Positions 1 through 27,685 of a stretch of DNA of 64,000 nt are shown one piece after another (positions within the stretch are counted from its first letter, which is position 1; the number at the start of each line of letters is the position of its first letter). A program made the translations under genes and the position numbers. This DNA comes from Artocarpus heterophyllus. Its lineage: Eukaryota; Streptophyta; Magnoliopsida; Rosales; Moraceae. A model generated the notes under the pieces. It worked only from the letters and a program-made list of their open reading frames with translations, searched no databases and was not told where the DNA came from. The stretch spans positions 35,733,521 through 35,797,520 of the forward strand of contig CM046333.1 of assembly GCA_025403435.1 (NCBI GenBank). Reading direction: 5' to 3'.

Positions 1-11
1 TCGACGACATC

Positions 12-221
12 ATGGCCGTCGATTGGGTCGACGACGACCTTCAGCGACTGGTTTCTCCCCCTCTCAGCTCTGCACGGCTCATGAGCATCCTAAAATTGAA
101 GGAATCTTTGAGCGAGGGAGCGAAATCTGAGGTCTTGGAGGCGATTGAAGGGATTAAGATTGGTTTTCAGATTGATCGGCTTTCGGTCAGGGAAAACCAT
201 CCTGGAAACAATGGGTACTAA
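12..221 (+). CDS. Hypothetical short reading frame at window edge
   Basis: An open frame of 69 codons starts 12 bases into the window, in DNA clearly richer in G+C than the flank that follows. The predicted peptide is acidic at its N-terminus (VDWVDDDLQ) and then looks helical, without a motif I recognise. A possible splice donor (GG before GTACTAAC, near 211) means it could instead be a first coding exon, but I found no matching downstream exon before the VTE1 3' end. The DNA could also be the edge of a gene or repeat lying to the left of the window. No function is proposed. Confidence 0.25.
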   Translation: MAVDWVDDDLQRLVSPPLSSARLMSILKLKESLSEGAKSEVLEAIEGIKIGFQIDRLSVRENHPGNNGY

Positions 222-1834
222 CTTAGATGGTTTATAGGTATATTTCATGTCCTACTAAGTTACGTTTTATGTTTTATCGGAATATTTTTCGTATCCTTCA
301 AGACATTTTTCATCCTATTTGAATATTTTCTATCTCCTACAAGGGATATTTTATGTTCTATTATGATATTTTGCGTGTCTATTATTATATTATTGATGTG
401 CTTCCAGAATTTTTTTCTCCTCTCTTTTTCTCTTCTCGCGACTACTGGCTTGTCTTTGGTGCTCAATCTGGTTCGTGGCAGCATTCGAACAATGGCGAGT
501 TAGATTTGGTCCACCATGGATCTCGTCGTCGTCAACGAAGTTGCAGCGTCGCATTGTCGCTCAAGAGACGAAATTGTTCATTCTCGGCACTATATATTCA
601 TTATCGATACCCTGAAGCACGTGGTGCTCCATTTTAATTCAAGCCTTGTCGTGGCCGTCCTAGATTTTAAAACATTTTAGTTTAAGTAGCCAGCTTTGCC
701 ATGCACACCATCTACATTTTTAACATCTAGCTCGTTATTTATCGGAAATGATTTCTAATAAATTCACTGTTCTCCTTCTAACTATTAGTTAGAACTGTAA
801 ATATTGTAAAACTCTTACATACTATAGTAAAAAGCTACAATATAAAGATCTCATATGTTATAGTTTTGAAACCAATACTGTTGGTTCCAATTATTTTTTT
901 CAAATAACCTAAAATTATATTGAGTGTAGACCATGTTATCTATCGTCGGCTAGCTTTACTTTATGGTATATTATTATTAATTAGCTATATATACGTTGTC
1001 GACTATATTTAGTAAATATATATATGTATATATTCTCCTCCTTTTGCATCGTTCCGTTTCATTAGTGTTGTATGATTTAGAAATAGTTAAAGCAATAATA
1101 TGACTGTGGAATCTACAAGAGCAAATATTTGTCTTCCGACAAATTCTGAAAATACATACACATACATGCGTGTGTATGTGTAGACACACATACTTGTCAG
1201 TGTAGCGCTTTGAAACACTAATCGGATGGATAGTATATTATAGCTTCGAATTATGTCTTATAAAGAGTGATCGCTTGACTTATGGTTCCGTTCCATTGTT
1301 GTACATGATTTAAATAGATATCAATTGACTTGATCAAAGGATCATAGTTACACACTCCTAGTAGTAAATTCATACTTCACAAATCCCCTCTTCTCAAATT
1401 CAAACACACATACATATTTTAGACCCAAGAATTTTTACCATTTGACCAAAACTATAACCACAAGGTTTTTTTTTTTTTTTTTTTTTTTTGGTTAAAGGTG
1501 AGTGTATTCGACGCGATGCCAGACTTTCAAAATTTTGCATATTTTTAAAATTTTTGTGAATGGTCGGTCTATAGGATCTAACTAAAAATTTGTTAAATTT
1601 GACATCGCTAACGACGTTAAATATTCAAATTTCAACCTATCAACCTTGACAAGGGACAACTAAGGTATTTCAATTATTTAAAAATAAATTAAAAAAAAAC
1701 TTCTAAGCCACTTAAACAGCGGGTAAATTGGGACAAGTTTTACTTTGTTCTAGATAAAAGTAAGTTTTGAAACTGTAAAACTGAGAGAGAAAAAAGGTTC
1801 AGCAACATAATCTGTGAGTAGTACAAATGGACAA
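222..1834. other. AT-rich intergenic region, 3' flank of VTE1
   Basis: No gene is supported here. The stretch 420 to 640 is slightly richer in G+C and holds short open frames without recognisable content. Around 760 to 900 is a copy-like segment of a small dispersed repeat (core reading roughly AAACTCTTACATACTATAGT) also found at several other places in the window. A run of 22 or so T lies near 1467 to 1489. The left part of VTE1's 3' untranslated region must lie just below 1835. Confidence 0.5.
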
Positions 1835-17377
<15,543 letters not shown>

Positions 17378-17583
17378 GGCGATGATAGTCCCGAAGCAGG
17401 CGTTAGAGAGTTTTTACAGGGCTTCAGAGGAACGTTTTTATGCATAGCGAGGGAGAGAGTTGGACAAGGGGTGCGCTGTGTGTCGTTTTCTGGCGGGCTA
17501 ATTAACGGGTGGACGAGAATTGGCGGGCAAACGTGTTGACTTTGTTTTCCATTTTCTTTTTTTTATTCCTCCGAAATGACATG

Positions 17584-18094
17584 GGCCGTATTTGTTTTAG
17601 GCACAATTTAAACGGTCATCACAGTTTGAATTGATATTCAACTTAGTTTAAACGACCATTAAAGTTTAAATTAGTGTTTGATAAAACATTTAGTTTGAAC
17701 TAAACTAACAGTTCAAAATGAGTTGAATTAACTAACTTAAAATTCAAACTCCCTTCTATTTCAACATTTCGAATCAATCTTGATTAATAATTTCACTTCT
17801 ATGTATTTTTATTTATAATTTAACACTATTATTTTTCTTAATTTTTAATTAAATTTCTTTTTACATATTTCACGTTTATTCTTTAATTAAGTAATTTTTT
17901 CATGCTTCAAAATAAAGTTTCAATGCTCATCTAAACACAAATTTTGATTAGATATCATGTTTAAATTAATACCTTAATTGCACATTCAAACACTAGCTTA
18001 GACTACTATTTAAATTACCTAATTTGGATTTTTCTGTTTAAACCATAAAAGTTTAAATTAACACCATTCAAACCATCAAACCAAATAGGGGGAT
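17584..18094. mobile_element. Possible MITE upstream of VTE1
   Basis: The ends form an imperfect inverted pair: GGCCGTATTTGTTTTAGG on the left and, read in reverse complement, CCCCCTATTTGGTTTGAT on the right. The interior is AT-rich, with many short repeats of the TTTAAAC and AGTTTGAAC kind and no coding content. The VTE1 promoter should lie mostly between this element and 17377. Assignment as a MITE is an inference from the end pairing alone. Confidence 0.4.
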
Positions 18095-18139
18095 AGTTTT
18101 CACTTTAAAAAACGTTAAATTCATGATGAAATTATAGAG

Positions 18140-18300
18140 CTTTTGGCACTTCAATTGTAACTGAAGTTTTAAATTTAAGAACTGTAACATGTAAGAACTT
18201 TATACTGTAGCAATTATTTGTTTTTTATTATAGCCACTGAAAGCTTTGTAAAGTTTACAATTAGAATTGATAACTTAAAACTAAAGTGTCAAACGGACAC
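18140..18300. repeat. Copy of the small ACTCTTACATG-core repeat
   Basis: Shares the core of a short dispersed element (here GTAACATGTAAGAACTTTAT followed by TTATAGCC) also seen near 780, 32290, 51080, 51900, 53140, 54320 and 54480. Flanked by GAGCTTTTGGCACTT and AAGTGTCAAACGG, which pair imperfectly as inverted ends. Confidence 0.5.
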
Positions 18301-18806
18301 TAAATTACTTGGGAAGCAATCGCAAATCAAATCATTAAAAAGTTTAATCTGACAACTAAAATAACCATACTCTATCGGTGAAAAAAAATTGTCTTTTTCA
18401 TCTTGTCTAATCACAAAATAAATTTTATTTTTTAATATACAAAATTTATTTGTTTTTTAGATATAAAAATATCTCTCTTTCTTTTTGTTCGAGAATTCTT
18501 ATACTGAAGAAGACAATTTTACACCACATGTAGAGAAGATTGTTTTAGCCATTGAATTAATATTTTAATGGTCTGATATGTAACTGTCCACGTTAAAAAT
18601 TTACAGGGCGTAATACAAAACTGCTTCCACTTAAATATCAAACCATTCAAAAGTTAATAAGATGACAAAAAGCTAATCAAATGACCAAAAAACCTATACT
18701 CTACCACATGAAGCAAAATTGTCTTCTCCACAGCAAAAATTGTCTTTTTTAAAGGAAATATCTTTTTTTTTTCGCGAACTATTTCATGGAAAGTAGAATA
18801 GTTTCG

Positions 18807-19076
18807 TAACTCACTATACCTGGAACACCACAACAAAACAGTGTTGCTGAAAGAAGAAATCGAACGCCACTCGATATGATGAGATCAACGTTGAGTTATT
18901 CTTCTCTATCCATATCATTATGGGGATACACCTTAAGAGCCACAATTTATATTCTAAACTTGGTTCCATCAAAGTCTATAACTAAGACACCTCTAGAGTT
19001 GTGAAATGGCCGAAAACCTACTTTGAGGCACATATGTATATGGGGGAGTCTAACACACGTGCTAAAGGCTAAAACC
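18807..19076 (+). pseudogene. Decayed copia integrase fragment
   Basis: Translation gives an integrase C-terminal half: TIPGTPQQN, then AERRNRTPLDMMRSTLSYSS, SLWGYTL, PSKSITKTPLEL followed by a stop where Trp is expected (TGG to TGA), NGRKPTLRHICIWG and HVLKA. It corresponds to the stretch at about 12430-12690 of the VTE1 copia element but from a different copy. The reading breaks off near 19076 and resumes, after an inserted element, at about 22288. Confidence 0.85.
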
Positions 19077-20100
19077 AGTTGGCCAAAAATTTTTCGATTT
19101 TGCTCAAATTTTTTTATTTTGCTCTAGATTCTTGTACCTTTTTCATTTTTGTGTGTTAATTTTTTTTTTGGTCATAAAATTAAAAGAAAATTTAAGAAAA
19201 AAATGTCTTGTAAATATTAGTTTCTTAGTAATTAATGTGTTATTATTTTGTTTTGATTTCTGAATTTCATAATAATGTAATATTATTTTGTTATTCTTTG
19301 AATTATTTAATTTTATAGACTTTCAAACCTTTAGTTTTATTTAACATTTTTATGTGTTTATTTTTCAAAGTGTTTGCAAGCCATTCTTTTCACACACTCA
19401 CTATAATGCTTAATTGTGGTGGTAAGTCCAAGCTATGAATATTTGATTTTTGTTTTTTGGTGAAGATGAACAATTAAAGGCAGCAATATTTTCAAAATTA
19501 AAAAAAAAGAAGAAAAATAAATAAATAAAAGAAAAAAATTGTAAATAAATAAAGTATGTAATTATGTAAATAAATAAAATTGGATAAGTTCAGTTTCGTA
19601 GCCTCTTTAGCTCGAGTAAGTAAGTTCTAAGGGGTCCTTTAATACGTAGTACCTTAGGCCAACTGGTCTGGGAGTTACTGACCTAAAGCTCGTTAAATGG
19701 GTTATGGAGAAAGCTTAAGGGAGCCAAACATTGCACAATCCACAGTTGTAAAGTTTGTAAATATTTGTATTTTATGTTTCTGCTTTTAATTGTTCTCGTA
19801 AATAAATTTGAAGTGTTGTTGTCTCCAAGAGTGAATTGAAGCAAAATATCAAAATAATTTTATTCTTAGTTTTGAAACTTCATAATTATTCATTTTCCCT
19901 TTCTGCACTAAGTCTAGTTTATATACATTTTGTTAAATAGCATATAAATTATTCAAATAAAATTTTAGATTTGTTAGTCTATCTAGTTAGATAAGTCAAA
20001 TTATAGTTAAATAAATTTTCATTATATAGATATTCAATAATTCATTTCAAAATTTTATCACTTTAATTGCTAGAGACTAGCAATAAGCTGGTTGGGGGGT

Positions 20101-22282
20101 GTGATGAGAGTATAAAAGTGTACATTTTTCAAGGCTTAAATCATTTATTTATGCTTTTATTTCTCATTAAATCCTCTAATTAATAGCATTCTGTGTTAAT
20201 TAGTATTTTTGTATCCTCTAATTAAAAATGTGTTTTTAGTATGTTTTTATGTTTAATAGAATTGTTAGTAATTTTTAGAGTCATTTTGGTGTATTAAATA
20301 AGTGTCTAGTTTGTAAATAGTTAAAACTGTAAAAGTAATGCGGTTATTTTATTTTGAGTCTTAATGTATTTGATAGTGTGTTTTAAGTTTGTAAATATGT
20401 TCTATTATATTTTTAGTAATTTTTAAAAATATTTCCAAGTCATAAAAATTATATCTATGCTAAACCGTAAGAGACTGAAAATTTTAGGAGTTTTTATTTA
20501 TTTTTGTGTGTTTTAATGTAAAATAAATATTTTTAATATTTTTGTAAATATTATGTTTGTAAAATAATTACTATTAGTGTGTTTGTAATTTTTTAGATTT
20601 GAAATCTAGAGGAAAAACAGAGCAAAAAGACACCAAAACGGACAAAATCGGATATCAAATGCATCAAGAAAATAAACAAAATTTGAATTTGAAATTAATG
20701 GGACACGTGGCAATTTTCTGACCGTTGGATTCACTGCCAAATTAATCATGACCGTCCGAGAAAGAGACACATGTCATCGTGTCATCTGGTACGTCAGCGG
20801 AATCTCAGAGTGCAGTCCACGTGTCGAAATCTGATTGGAGCGTGCGCTACACGCGCCCACAAGCTGTGGCGAGTCAGAGAGCATCTCGGGCTATGTCTGC
20901 TCGTGTGCGGTCATCTCCACGTGACCGTTCTCTCGGCCATTGGATTGGCTTACCAAGACTGATCCGATGGTCTTCTCTCTTGGCCACGCAGCCCCACCTG
21001 GATCCATTTTCGCGCGTGTCTCCAAACCGTCGGATCGCGTCTTCAACGGCTCAGATCAACCCATTCAAATATTGTCAGCTGCCGCATCACACAGGATCTC
21101 AAAGACAAATTCGCATTCTCACGAACGCGGATCAGCGTGAAAGAAGGAAGAAAATAATTTGAATCGGTCAACTTTCAACAGGAAAAAGCATTAATTTCAA
21201 ATGACCGTTAGTAAATCCAATCCCCTATAAATACTGAGGCATTTGCCTCAGTTAAGGCATCCCTTCGGGCCTTTGGCCCTCTTTTCCTATCTTTTTCCTT
21301 TCTGTTGAGTTAAACTCAACAATATCTTTTTAGATAAAATAATGCTTAAATTAGTGTAGAGAGCTGGTGAGGCAGAAAGATGATCTTGTATACATAGTAT
21401 TTTGGTATGGATTTTAACTCTATATATGTGTTGTAATGCTTATATTTTTGTGGAATAAATTATATATTTATGTTTTTAATAATTATTGTTACTGTTGTTA
21501 TGCTGTCAATTTTTACATAAATTCAGTCATGCTTTTTTTATGTAATTTGATTGTGTTGCATAATTAATATTAATAATGCTAAAGTCATGCTCATTTATTA
21601 AGTTGAGTTTCTGCTGCATTATAGACATAGACTGGCACAGTAAATGCTTGGTAATTCTTGATTTATTGTAGACAGAGGATGGCATAGTGTATTCTTAAAC
21701 CATTTAATAAAACGAGGTGCTGCCGAAATTAACGCAATAATTTATTCCATAAAAATATATTAATTTTGATTTGTTATTATCTTTTCTATCTTAAAATTAT
21801 GTTAATTATAATTGAGTGACAACGGTTATAATTTTCATAATTAGTGCATTAAATCATTAGTGAGAGATGATTATTTTGCTAGTTTTTATAAGAAAACCCT
21901 TACTGCATTATGGCTTGTTATATTGTCGCTCTCGGTTGACCTATATAATTAGTAAAAAGTGCTTGCAATTAATGAGAAAAGATATAATAAATCAAATGCT
22001 TTAGCTAATTATTAATTAGAATTAAAATTTCATATCAGTTGCAAAACATACAAGGGATTCTCAAAGCTTCACCGTTTTAATTTTATGCTTTAAATCTTGA
22101 ATTAAATAAAATAAAAACCACAAAAATATTTCTTTCATTTTAAATTTTGATTTGAAAAAGTGCTCGCCTTTTTAAACGCTTATTTTTAACAATCTCTCGA
22201 GTTACAAATTTTCACCTCCCTGTGGATACGACAACTTTTCTATACTACATACGTCTGCCGTTTATTAAGAGTAAACATTTTT
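20101..22282 (+). repeat. LTR of the gypsy-like fragment
   Basis: About 2.2 kb starting TGATGAGAG, just after a polypurine tract. It contains a G+C-rich U3-like part (20700-21130), then a TATA box (CTATAAATA, 21225-21233) followed closely by the short palindrome GAGGCATTTGCCTC and a CT-rich start-site region, then a long AT-rich remainder. The promoter in the middle and the PPT in front support an LTR. The right boundary, set near GTGAACCA, is uncertain by some bases. Confidence 0.6.
21225..21233 (+). promoter_or_regulatory. TATA box of the gypsy-like LTR
   Basis: CTATAAATA followed within 10 to 20 bases by GAGGCATTTGCCTC and a pyrimidine-rich stretch; position in the middle of the LTR fits a U3/R promoter. 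Confidence 0.55.
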
Positions 22283-22287
22283 AGGCG

Positions 22288-24168
22288 TGAACCAAGGTCT
22301 ATTCTATAGTACAAAGATAAGAAGATATTTGTACCGACAAATGCCATATTTCTTGAACATGACTATATGAAATATTTCAAACCTAAAGGTAAAATAGTTC
22401 TAAAATATCTACTTGCTAATCAGATCGGGCCACAACCGATAAGAGTTATTGATGAACTGGCAAGAGTTGTCACAGAGCAAACCGAAGAGGCCACAACTTC
22501 TAGTCAGACACCCCCGGTGCTGTGCGAGGAAAATCAGATTACCCCTTATGACAGAGGAGAAGTATAGCTAGTTGCTGTGAGTGACAATGAGGAAGATCCA
22601 TTAACTTACAAGTCAGCAATGGAAGATTGTGACACAGAGAAATGGATGAAAGCCATGAAACTCGAGATGAAATCCATATATTCCAACTCAATCTGGGAAC
22701 TTGTTGATCTTTTTGAAGGGCTAAAACCCAATGGGTGCAAATAGATCCATAAGAGAAAGAAAGGAGTGGACAGGAAAGTGGAGACTTTCAAGGCAAGACT
22801 AGTAGCCAAGGGTTATACCTAAAGGGAAGGAGTCCACTGTGAAGAGACTTTCTCATTGGTTACTAAGCTAAAGTCCATTCAAATACTCTTATCCGTTGCT
22901 ACGTAGTATGACTACAAAATAAGGCAAATGGATGTTAAGATGGCATTTTTGAATGGCTATCTTGAGGAAAGCATTTATATGGTGCAACTAGAGGATTTCA
23001 TTACTGAAGGCCAAGAGCAGAAAATCTGCAAACTAAAAAGGTCTATTTATGGAATTAAGTAGGCTTCTAAATCATGGAGTTTGATGAGACTATTAAATCT
23101 TATGGTTTTGAACAAAACTGTGATGAACCATGTGTTTACAAGTATATGACAGAAAAGAAAGTGGTCCTCTTAGTACTTTATGTTGGTGACATCTTGCTTA
23201 TTGGGAATGACAAGGAATCAATATCACAAGTAAAAGAATGGTTAGCCAGCCAATTTCAAATAAAAGATTTGAGAAAGGCAAGCTATGTTCTTAGGGTCCA
23301 ACTCATCCAGAACTACAAGAAGAAACTTTTGGCATTATCTTAATGTACATATATTGACAAGATGCTTGTTAAATATGGGATTCATAACTTTAAGAAAGAG
23401 AATTTGCCTTCTAGGCATGGTATACATCTACTAAAGGGCAATGTTCTAAGACTCCTCAAGAGGAAGAAGAGATGAGTCGTTTCCCTTATACATCGGTAGT
23501 TAGAAGCATAATGTATACAATGTAGTGCACTAGTCTTGAGGTCTGTTATGCAATTAGGGTAGTAAGTAAGTTTCAGTCAAATCTAGGATTTGATCACTAG
23601 GTGGCTATCAAGTGTATTCTCAAGTATCTTCGTAGAACGAAAAACTATATGCTTGTGCATTCCAATGGAGATTTGTCTCTCAACTGTTATACCGATTCTG
23701 ATTTTCAATCGAACAAGGATGATTGAAAGTCGATCTTGGGATACGTGTTCACTCTTGGTGGAGGAGATGTTGTCTGGAGGAGTGTGAAACAAGAATATTT
23801 CTAACTTGACAATGGAGGTTGAATACTTGGCTGCTTGTGAAGTATCCATGGAAGCAATCTGGCTCCAAAAATTCATGAAGGTCTGGAAGTTGTTCTAGAT
23901 ATGGACAAGCTTAGACTATAATATGACAACAGTGCAGCAATTGTAACTATGAAAGAGTCAAGAAACCACAAAGGCGGGAGACATGTAGAGATAAGGTATT
24001 ATCTAGTTTAAGATATATACTAGAGATGTGACATGACAATATTAGAGATCGTGTCGGAAGACAACCTAGCAGATTCATTCACAAAGACCTTACCAGTCAA
24101 AGTTTCTAAGAAGCATCTGGAAGGATATGGATTAAAAAACATGTCTCATTTGCTTTGGGGCAAGCAGG
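22288..24168 (+). pseudogene. Decayed copia reverse transcriptase and RNase H
   Basis: Resumes the frame of the 18.8 kb fragment: GLFYSTK, VPTNAIFLEHDYM, EDPLTYKSAM, KPNGCK-stop-IHKRKKGVD, RLVAKGYT-stop, QMDVKMAFLNGYLEESIYMVQ, KLKRSIYGIK-stop, VLYVGDILLI (the second Asp-side residue of the catalytic YVDD is Gly), and RNase H remnants ending at KHLEGYGLKNMSHLLWG. Many stops and frameshifts are spread throughout, so this copy is clearly older than the one in VTE1. Confidence 0.88.
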
Positions 24169-24172
24169 AGAT

Positions 24173-26094
24173 TGATAGGATAGATGCCCATAAAGCATAT
24201 GATGTTTTTGTAATGGACATATATATAAATAAACAGAATTTATTCAATACATTTGCATGTATGTATTATAAATACTTTAAGAAGATCGTGAAAATTTTAT
24301 AATTATCTATGTGACTCTAACTTTATATACAAGAGGATAATATTTAAATATAATAATTAAAATAGTTATTAATATATAATTAATTATTCAATTAAAGTAT
24401 AAAATCTTTAATTGAGTGTTACTAGTGCAGTTTTTTTCATTAAAAATGGAACGGTCTCATTTGAACTGTTAATGTAGTGAGTCATTAAATGGGTGCACTA
24501 TACATAATGAGATTATGTAGGATTTGGATGTGATGAGATATGACCAGCTAATAATTTCAACTAAATATAGCAAATTCTAATCACATCGACCAATGGTCAT
24601 ATATAAGATGATTTTAAGCCTGAGTTATTAGCATACTTCTATTTATGGATTTATGTCTTTTGACTTATTCGGTACGAATTTGAAGATCAAATCTCATTCC
24701 TTGTATCTTGGAGGCATGATAAAGTAAGTAGCCTGAAATGTTAATATTACAAAACAAAATCCATTCCTTCTCTAACGAGAAGCAAATAAATAATTCTCTT
24801 AAAATATTGATTCGGGGCTTGAATAATAAGAGCGCTCAATTCATGATTAAGTTTATGAATTTATTATTCATTAGAGAATAATTGGTATTAAGGATAAAGA
24901 AGTAGTTAGAGAGGGTAACAGATTTTACCTAGCTCTAATTTTGAATTATTTATGGAGGATCGACTTATATGAAACAACTATATCCAATAAACAACTCTAA
25001 GAAAAGAGCCTGTAATTTAAGAGTGTAATTCTAAGTATTTAGTAGAATTACATGGGAATTAATAAAAAAGTAGTATATTAATTAAAGAGTTTGATTAATA
25101 TATTGACTTTATTGGAGCTTGAAATTATAGGTCCATCAATCCTCCACCATCCTTGTAAAAACTATTTGGACAAATGAAATTATTGGTTTAAATAATTAAT
25201 TTAGAATTATAGAATTCTAAATTAAATATCACTCAAAATTAATTAATTATGAATTAATTTATATTATTAAATAATTATATTATTTAATAAATAAAATAAT
25301 TAATTAATTTTAAAAAATCACATAGTGGGTGGGTCTCATTGTGTGCGACGCCCAAGCACAAAGAGGAAAATCCTCTTGTGCACATCAAAGCTAGTTTAGA
25401 AAGTTTTCATATTTAGTATTTCCAATTTTGGTTAAAGGTAAGTTAATTCAAATAAAGAAAGTTTAATGTGAAGACAAAATGAGATTGGGTAACAAGCAGT
25501 ATTCTTACCTGCACTTTATAGAGATGGTGCCACATGCACAGAGAATCTCTCTGTGTATGACGCCTATCACAATACCAAGAATGAGAAACTTGCATCTTTT
25601 ATTTTAATTAAATATTTGATATTAAATTAAAATAAAGTGAATTTTTGAAATTTGTTCTTTATATATAGATGCCTCCTCTATTCATTTAGAACATACTTGT
25701 GAGTCTTAAAGGGACTGAGAGTACTCCGCAGAAAAAACACTCATATAGGCGTGTAAAGAGAAAGAAAAAGAATAAGACTTCTTCTTTTTCGTGAATTTAA
25801 TTATTTGAGCGATCTTTAACAGATACTACTACGCCTACACGTACGTCCATCTAGTGTTGAAGACTAGGCGAGGAGACTTTGGTTTCAAAATAAAGAAAGT
25901 CCTTTGGTATATTTATTCCGCTTCATCTTCATCTCTCTATCGGTAAGCAAAATATTTATATATTTATTTATGCACTAAATTAATACAATTTATAACATTT
26001 TACAAAGGCTTTAAGAAAATGTTTTTATTATATAAAATCTATACCTTTACCACGTTTTTGCTTTATTTGTAAAAAACATTTTCCAATGTCAACA
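24173..26094 (+). repeat. 3' LTR of the decayed copia copy
   Basis: Begins TGATAGGATAGATGCCC after a purine run (CAAGCAGGAGAT) and ends about 1.92 kb later in TTTTCCAATGTCAACA; length and internal order resemble the VTE1 copia LTRs (GCGCTCAATTCAT, TCATTAGAGAATAATTG, GAGCTTGAAATTATAGGTCC). An alternative end near 25950 cannot be ruled out because no partner LTR is present. The left part of this element, with its 5' LTR, is missing. Confidence 0.75.
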
Positions 26095-27678
26095 GTTCAC
26101 ATATCAGACAATAAATGCACAAAGTCCAAAAGAGAGTGAAAGAAAAAAGTGTTACTCGCACTCTTCTTTAATAAAAAGATATTCTTACTAATATGATAAA
26201 TTATTATTTAAACAGAATATGTAATAATGGAGTCCATATATTAGATAAGAATGCATAAAATATAAAAAGGATGAGAAAGAAAGCGTTGCTAGCATTTCTT
26301 TTTATTTAATTGAATTTACAACAAGGCATGTAGCAACTATTATGTGATTATTGTTTACATATGTAATTTATACGCTCATTAAAGTTCAAAGATTTTAAGT
26401 GAAATTAGTAAGTTTTTCATTTTGGGTTTTCTAAGAGATGTGCACTATAGCGGAGACACACTTTGTTGAGTAGGAACACGTTTTCTTATTTAAATTTTGA
26501 GAATTTATTCTTGTCCTTAATTTCTTAAAAAAATGTTTAGGTATACTTTATTGTTTTCAAAAAATTATAATTTTGCCCCGCTTAAAATTTGAAATCTATT
26601 CTTTGGCCTTATTCTACAAAAAAAATATAATTGTACCCCAGGTAATAACTAAAAGTACATCTACATTTCATGTCAATCAAATACTCTGTAATTTTCTTTT
26701 AGTGTCCTTACTGAAAATAGTTTCTGGCCCGTCACTGGGTACTTACAAATTGTTTCCTATTAGCATACAAACAGCAATAATCAAATCATATAGAAATGAG
26801 AGCTTTTCTACTTAAACCAACTCTTAAATAAATCCAATGATCCCAAATTATTTGTCTCTTTTACTTATTTAACCCAATTGCTTAGATTATCCCACATCCT
26901 TTTTTTGACACATCATAGGTTTTTTTTTCTTTGATACTAGTTTCTTTTCTCTCTTTTTTTTTTTTATGAGAGTCGTTTTCCTTTTTTTTTTTTTTTAATC
27001 TTGTGATAATGGATATTAGGTTGTTAGCAAAATGGAAGGGTAGAAAAGTAAGAACAAATAATATGAACTATCTAAAAATATAGATAACTAAATAATGATT
27101 TGTAATTTTTTCCGTTACTATTGATACGCATGTGTTTTATTTTTTTTTTTCCAGTGTTTCTTCTTCCTTAACTTTTTGGTTGTTTTTTCCAACCATAATT
27201 TCTTTTTCTCTATAAAAATTTGTTGTAATACTTTTTCATATTGTTTATTATCTTCAAAATAGAAAAAAACTAAAAAGTTTTCCTACATTAAGAATTAAAT
27301 ATAATTCATTTATTTTGCTCCAAAGGTGAAAAAATTATTAGGATATAATATTTTTTTTAATAAATGACCAGAGATGATAACTAGCATTAGATTTAGAAAA
27401 AGCACCTCTATTAGGTTGTTACCTAATTCCTATTTCATCCCACATCAAAAATGCTACCATATTACTATGATAAGAAAAATAACAAAGAAAGTTAAATTAA
27501 TATATCCGTTGAAAGGCCAATACCACAAAGCCAAAGAAACAGAAGGAAAAAAAATGTACCTAAAAATGCAGAATAAAAGACATCGGGGTAATCTATTATC
27601 ACAGTACAATTATATTATTTTGCTAATATATATATATATAAAAAGACATAGTATGGTTTTCATTGATTATTTAGTAAA
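26095..27678. other. AT-rich region with no supported gene
   Basis: Low-complexity, T-rich DNA with several poly-T runs (around 26920-27000 and 27140). Short open frames near 26573 and 27374 have no recognisable content and no splice context. An AT microsatellite is at about 27628-27640. Confidence 0.5.
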
Positions 27679-27685
27679 AACAATT
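27679..27685. repeat. Target duplication of foldback element, left (AACAATT)
   Basis: AACAATT flanks the left terminal repeat and is found again at 30508-30514 after the right terminal repeat. Confidence 0.75.

Larger units (their letters stand above)
19077..22287 (+). mobile_element. Ty3/gypsy-like 3' fragment nested in the decayed copia
   Basis: This block interrupts the copia frame between the integrase GRKP...HVLKA region and the GLFYS region, replacing about 20 residues' worth of copia sequence. Its left part (19077-20100) has no readable frame. At 20091-20100 a G-rich tract (TTGGGGGGTG) precedes TGATGAGAGTATAAAAGTG, the arrangement of a polypurine tract and LTR start in Tat-type plant gypsy elements. 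The right end contains CACCTCCCTGTGGATACGAC, a phrase typical of LTR ends of these families. It seems to be a 5'-truncated element retaining only its 3' part. I could not define a target duplication, so the insertion mechanism is not proven. Confidence 0.65.

Noticed and set aside
353..637. 94-codon plus-strand frame near the left end
   Set aside because: No recognisable motif; the first half is AT-rich low complexity and there is no splice or promoter support.
20779..21162. 127-codon plus-strand open frame, with overlapping frames
   Set aside because: It lies in the GC-rich U3-like part of the gypsy-like LTR, just before its TATA box, and has no recognisable domain. Higher G+C alone makes stops rarer.
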